From: Phycisphaerales bacterium
GTDB lineage: Bacteria > Planctomycetota > Phycisphaerae > UBA1845 > Fen-1342
Length of the DNA stretch: 64,000 nucleotides
Direction: 5' to 3'
Assembly: GCA_016710275.1 (NCBI GenBank)
Contig: JADJXS010000001.1
Span: forward strand, 1,364,001-1,428,000
A program made the translations under genes and the position numbers. Of this stretch, positions 61,592 through 64,000 are shown piece after piece. How positions within the stretch are numbered: position 1 is the first letter of the stretch; every line of letters starts with the position of its first letter. Below the pieces are notes generated by a model. It ran no database searches. It was given only the letters and a program-made list of their open reading frames with translations, and was not told where the DNA came from.

Positions 61592-62185
61592 TCAACTCAG
61601 GCCGAGCGCCAGTCGCACGCGCGCGCGATGGGGTTCATCCAATTCCGCGAGCAGCGCGTTGCATTCCGCAGGCGTGAGCTTGGAGCGCAGCACCGCCCAT
61701 CGCTCGCGCAGCAGGCTGTCGCGGCGGGCCGAATAGGCTTCGTGCGCGGCGGCCAACTCGTCGCGCGTCCATTGCGAGAGCGGATCGGGGCAGCCGGTCT
61801 GCGCCGTCGCCCAGCGGTGTAGCGGCAATTCGGCCGCACCGCCGGCATAGAGTGCGGCAATGGCAAGGAATCGCTCTCGGGCGGAGCCGAGCAGGTTGAC
61901 CGCCTCATCCGGAAGGGATCGCAGCCGATCATCGGGGGTTGTTCCCGCAAGCGAATCGAGCCAGCCGGTGCTGCGATGGACCGTGCCACCCGGCTCCGTG
62001 AGCCGCGCAGGGGGCGAGAGCAGCACGCGCTGACCGCTCTTGAAGCGGATGGTCACGCGAAACGTGGGGATGGCGCTGGCGGATTGCCGAACGACGCGCT
62101 CCACGATGCCCGTTCCCCATTCGGGGCGGGCGGCGTTGCAGACGCTGCGCCCCACCAGGGCCTCGTTGACTTCGATGTCACTCAC
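61592..62185 (-). CDS. Small protein with DUF3553-like N-terminus
   Basis: 197 residues. The N-terminal NAARPEWGTGIVERVV...FRVTIRFKSGQRVLL resembles the short beta-barrel of DUF3553/CarD-like proteins. A helical Ala/Arg/Leu-rich C-terminus (LLGSARERFLAIAALYAGG; RDELAAAHEAYSARRDSLLR) follows. GTG 62185 has AGGGG 7 nt upstream; ATG 62206 is the alternative. It is on the same strand as dnaE, 148 bp upstream of its start. Function unknown. Confidence 0.6.
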   Translation of the reverse strand: MSDIEVNEALVGRSVCNAARPEWGTGIVERVVRQSASAIPTFRVTIRFKSGQRVLLSPPARLTEPGGTVHRSTGWLDSLAGTTPDDRLRSLPDEAVNLLGSARERFLAIAALYAGGAAELPLHRWATAQTGCPDPLSQWTRDELAAAHEAYSARRDSLLRERWAVLRSKLTPAECNALLAELDEPHRARVRLALGLS

Positions 62186-62459
62186 TCTTGAACCCCTGGC
62201 GGGCATGAAGCTTCGGCGGATCGGACTCCGGCGGACCGGTATGACTCGTGAGAAAGGGCAATCTCCTTGCGAGGATCGCGTCTCGCCGGCTGCGGGATCA
62301 GCGAATGACCCCGAGTCGGGTGCGGCCGGGGGGCGATTGAACCGTGATTTCGGGATTGTCGCAAGCATGCGAGCGGCTGACGACATTCTGAGGTTTGCAG
62401 GGCGCTGCGCTGAGGGAGCGCAGGCCCAAAGCGGATCACATCGAATCGTGAGGTGAGAG

Positions 62460-63050
62460 ATGCGTAAGTACAGGTTGGGGTTGAGCATCGGGGCGGCCTG
62501 TGCCGCACTGGCGCACGCCGGTGTGTTGCACGACGAGGCCGTTGACGGCGACATCACGGGCGATCGCCTGAACCCGCTGGCGTTCCCGCTGGCACTGGGC
62601 AGCAACATCATTCGCGCGACGTCAAACGCAGGTGACCGTGAGTATGTGGCGCTGACCGTCCCGGCCGGCCGATCGCTGGATGCGGTTCGGCTGACCGCGT
62701 ATGCGGGTGAGGACGAAGTGGCGTTCATCGCGGTTCAGGCCGGGGGCGTGATTACGGAGGATCCGGGTGCTCCGGATGTGGCGAACCTGCTCGGCTGGAC
62801 GCACTTTGGTCCCGGCGCGGGGTTGGGACCGGTTTCGGATTTGTTGCCGGAGTTGGCCGTTGGGTCTGGTGCAATCGGCTTCACGCCGCCGCTGGCATCC
62901 GGGGTCTACAGCTTCTGGATTCAGCAGACCGGGCCGTCGCTGGTCTCGTATGAGCTGGACTTTGTGACGACGCCTGAGCCGTCCGCTGCAATTCTGATGC
63001 TCGCGGCTGGCGGGTATCTGCTCCGTCGGCGGCAGCACATGCCGTCGTAG
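62460..63050 (+). CDS. PEP-CTERM sorting-domain protein
   Basis: 196 residues. Signal peptide LGLSIGAACAALAHA. A small beta-rich domain follows. The C-terminus is a PEP-CTERM anchor: TPEPSAAILMLAAGGYLLRR, i.e. Pro-Glu-Pro, a hydrophobic helix and basic residues. It would be sorted by an exosortase-like enzyme to the cell surface. GAGGTGAGAG precedes the ATG. A terminator follows. Confidence 0.85.
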   Translation: MRKYRLGLSIGAACAALAHAGVLHDEAVDGDITGDRLNPLAFPLALGSNIIRATSNAGDREYVALTVPAGRSLDAVRLTAYAGEDEVAFIAVQAGGVITEDPGAPDVANLLGWTHFGPGAGLGPVSDLLPELAVGSGAIGFTPPLASGVYSFWIQQTGPSLVSYELDFVTTPEPSAAILMLAAGGYLLRRRQHMPS

Positions 63051-63083
63051 TTATAGGATTATTGGGGGTCGAGGCGTCGGGGG

Positions 63084-63130
63084 CGACCCTGGCGGACGGG
63101 AGAATCCGCCGCCGGGGTCGGCGTTTTGTA
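63084..63130 (+). terminator. Intrinsic terminator after the PEP-CTERM gene
   Basis: CGACCCTGGCGGA and TCCGCCGCCGGGGTCG form a long stem with a small bulge around an 8-nt loop, followed by GCGTTTTGT. Confidence 0.6.
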
Positions 63131-63164
63131 TCAGCGCGCATTCAAGCAGGCTCCGAGAATTGTA

Positions 63165-63193
63165 TTGCAGCGGCGGGAATCGGACGCTATGCT
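63165..63193 (+). promoter_or_regulatory. Promoter of the prepilin gene
   Basis: TTGCAG (63165-63170), an exact 17-bp spacer and TATGCT (63188-63193). A leader of about 230 nt would separate the start of transcription from the ATG at 63430; I see no gene in it. Confidence 0.45.
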
Positions 63194-63429
63194 CGGCGGT
63201 TGTTCTTATATTGGCAGGCCGTGATTCAATTCCGGTGGCCTCGTTCAGACAGTTGCGGCCTCGGCCACTTCGGCCGGCGTCGTGGAGATTCGGGCGGACC
63301 GACATCCGCCCCGGCGTGCCGCGGTGGGTCCGCGGCATGCGGCGCGAGCGTCACGTCTCGGGTGTGTGGTGCGCAATGCACGGCGGTTCATTTCAAATCG
63401 CCGCCGGGTCGCGCGGAAAGGGTGATGAA

Positions 63430-64000
63430 ATGCGTAGAGACTTAGCTCAGCGGTCCGGATTCACACTGATCGAACTTCTGGTCGTTGTGGCGATCATCGC
63501 GCTGCTGATGTCGATCCTGCTGCCGTCGCTGCAGCAGGCGCGTCGCGTGGCTCAGGCGATGAAGTGCCAGGCCAACGAGAAGGAATTCGCGAATTTCGCG
63601 CACATCAACGCGCAGCAGAGCAGCACGCAGCGTCTGCATGAGCCGCATCCCGCATGTGACGAAGATGCCGACAAGCTCAACAGCGGCAGCACGGTCGCCA
63701 AGTGGATGGGCTCGGGCGACTACTGCTGGGGCGGCGGCAACGGCGCCGACGGCGAGTATTCGACGACGATTCGCAACCGCTTCCAGCCCTCGAATACGTC
63801 GCAGACCAACCGCTCGCCGAAGGGCGCGGATGGCCGCTTCATCAACAAGATCATGTTCGGCAACGACTCCGGCAACTCGAAGGGGAACAAGACCTTCAAC
63901 CTGTTCCGTTGCACCGGCGATGACGGCATGATCTTCCGCAATTCAATGGTTCAGCCGGCCCGCCGTGGCACGTTCAACGCCGACGCGGATCGCACGAAGG
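63430..64000 (+). CDS. Prepilin-type protein with N-terminal methylation motif (partial)
   Basis: At least 190 residues, cut by the window end. MRRDLAQRSGFTLIELLVVV has the type IV prepilin cleavage site G/FTLIE, and the hydrophobic helix continues into ALLMSILLPSLQQAR. The continuation (WMGSGDYCWGGG and NLFRCTGDDGMIF) is typical of the DUF1559-like prepilin-domain proteins found in large numbers in planctomycetes. It is exported by a type II/IV-like system. GAAAGGGTG precedes ATG 63430. Confidence 0.88.
   Translation, partial: MRRDLAQRSGFTLIELLVVVAIIALLMSILLPSLQQARRVAQAMKCQANEKEFANFAHINAQQSSTQRLHEPHPACDEDADKLNSGSTVAKWMGSGDYCWGGGNGADGEYSTTIRNRFQPSNTSQTNRSPKGADGRFINKIMFGNDSGNSKGNKTFNLFRCTGDDGMIFRNSMVQPARRGTFNADADRTK

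Overview
The window comes from a high-GC bacterium of the phylum Planctomycetota. The 16S rRNA gene carries an exact match (4081-4098) to the EUB338-II probe site, which is typical of that phylum. Several secreted proteins end in planctomycete-style dockerin-like NNFDID repeats, and there is a PEP-CTERM protein and a planctomycete-type prepilin (GFTLIELLVV...). The PLA46-like site (4395-4412) has about three mismatches, so a lineage outside the classical Planctomycetales (for example Phycisphaerae-like) is more likely; that last step is inference.

Layout. 123-2502: secreted fibronectin-III protein broken by one frameshift. 2695-4758: a solitary 16S rRNA gene with its own promoter, boxA-like leader and terminator; no 23S, 5S or spacer tRNA adjoins it. 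5082-13116: surface and envelope block (beta-propeller lipoprotein, hydrolase lipoprotein, small lipoprotein, motB, motA, bamA with two frameshifts). 13298-19341: class I glutamine amidotransferase-like hydrolase, membrane pyrophosphatase with a large extra domain, ribosomal protein bS21, polyprenyl glycosylphosphotransferase. 19547-29103: Ig/dockerin-like surface protein, gpsA, MOSC protein, Nudix hydrolase, YfhO-like membrane protein, histidine kinase, beta-lactamase-family lipoprotein. 29102-32343: TrmH-type methyltransferase, a predicted selenocysteine-containing membrane redoxin, and a GlpT-like transporter. 32529-39845: bS20, glycogen-synthase-like glycosyltransferase, two secreted proteins with dockerin-like tails, and a five-domain S1 protein. 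40022-45576: small RHH-like protein, TPR protein, RdgC-like protein, YdeI-like protein, an orphan. 45693-46133: tRNA-Pro(CGG) followed by an array of eleven 26-bp-period repeats. 46118-50758: cinA, ygfZ-like, esterase lipoprotein, HIT hydrolase. 50834-57460: chaperone cluster read leftward: groEL2, a KOW-like small ORF, groES, groEL1, then dnaJ, grpE, fmdB-like. 57739-64000: dnaE, a small unknown protein, a PEP-CTERM protein and a prepilin truncated by the window edge.

The most notable points are: (1) an in-frame UGA exactly at the first catalytic cysteine of a redoxin (W-U-P-S-C), followed by a bacterial-SECIS-like hairpin, indicating an unannotated selenoprotein; (2) a regular 26-bp repeat array between cinA and tRNA-Pro; (3) a textbook sigma-54 promoter with an upstream dyad in front of groEL2. 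Three single-base frameshifts in otherwise well-conserved genes (two in bamA, one in the FN3 protein) may be sequence errors and should be checked against reads before biology is built on them.
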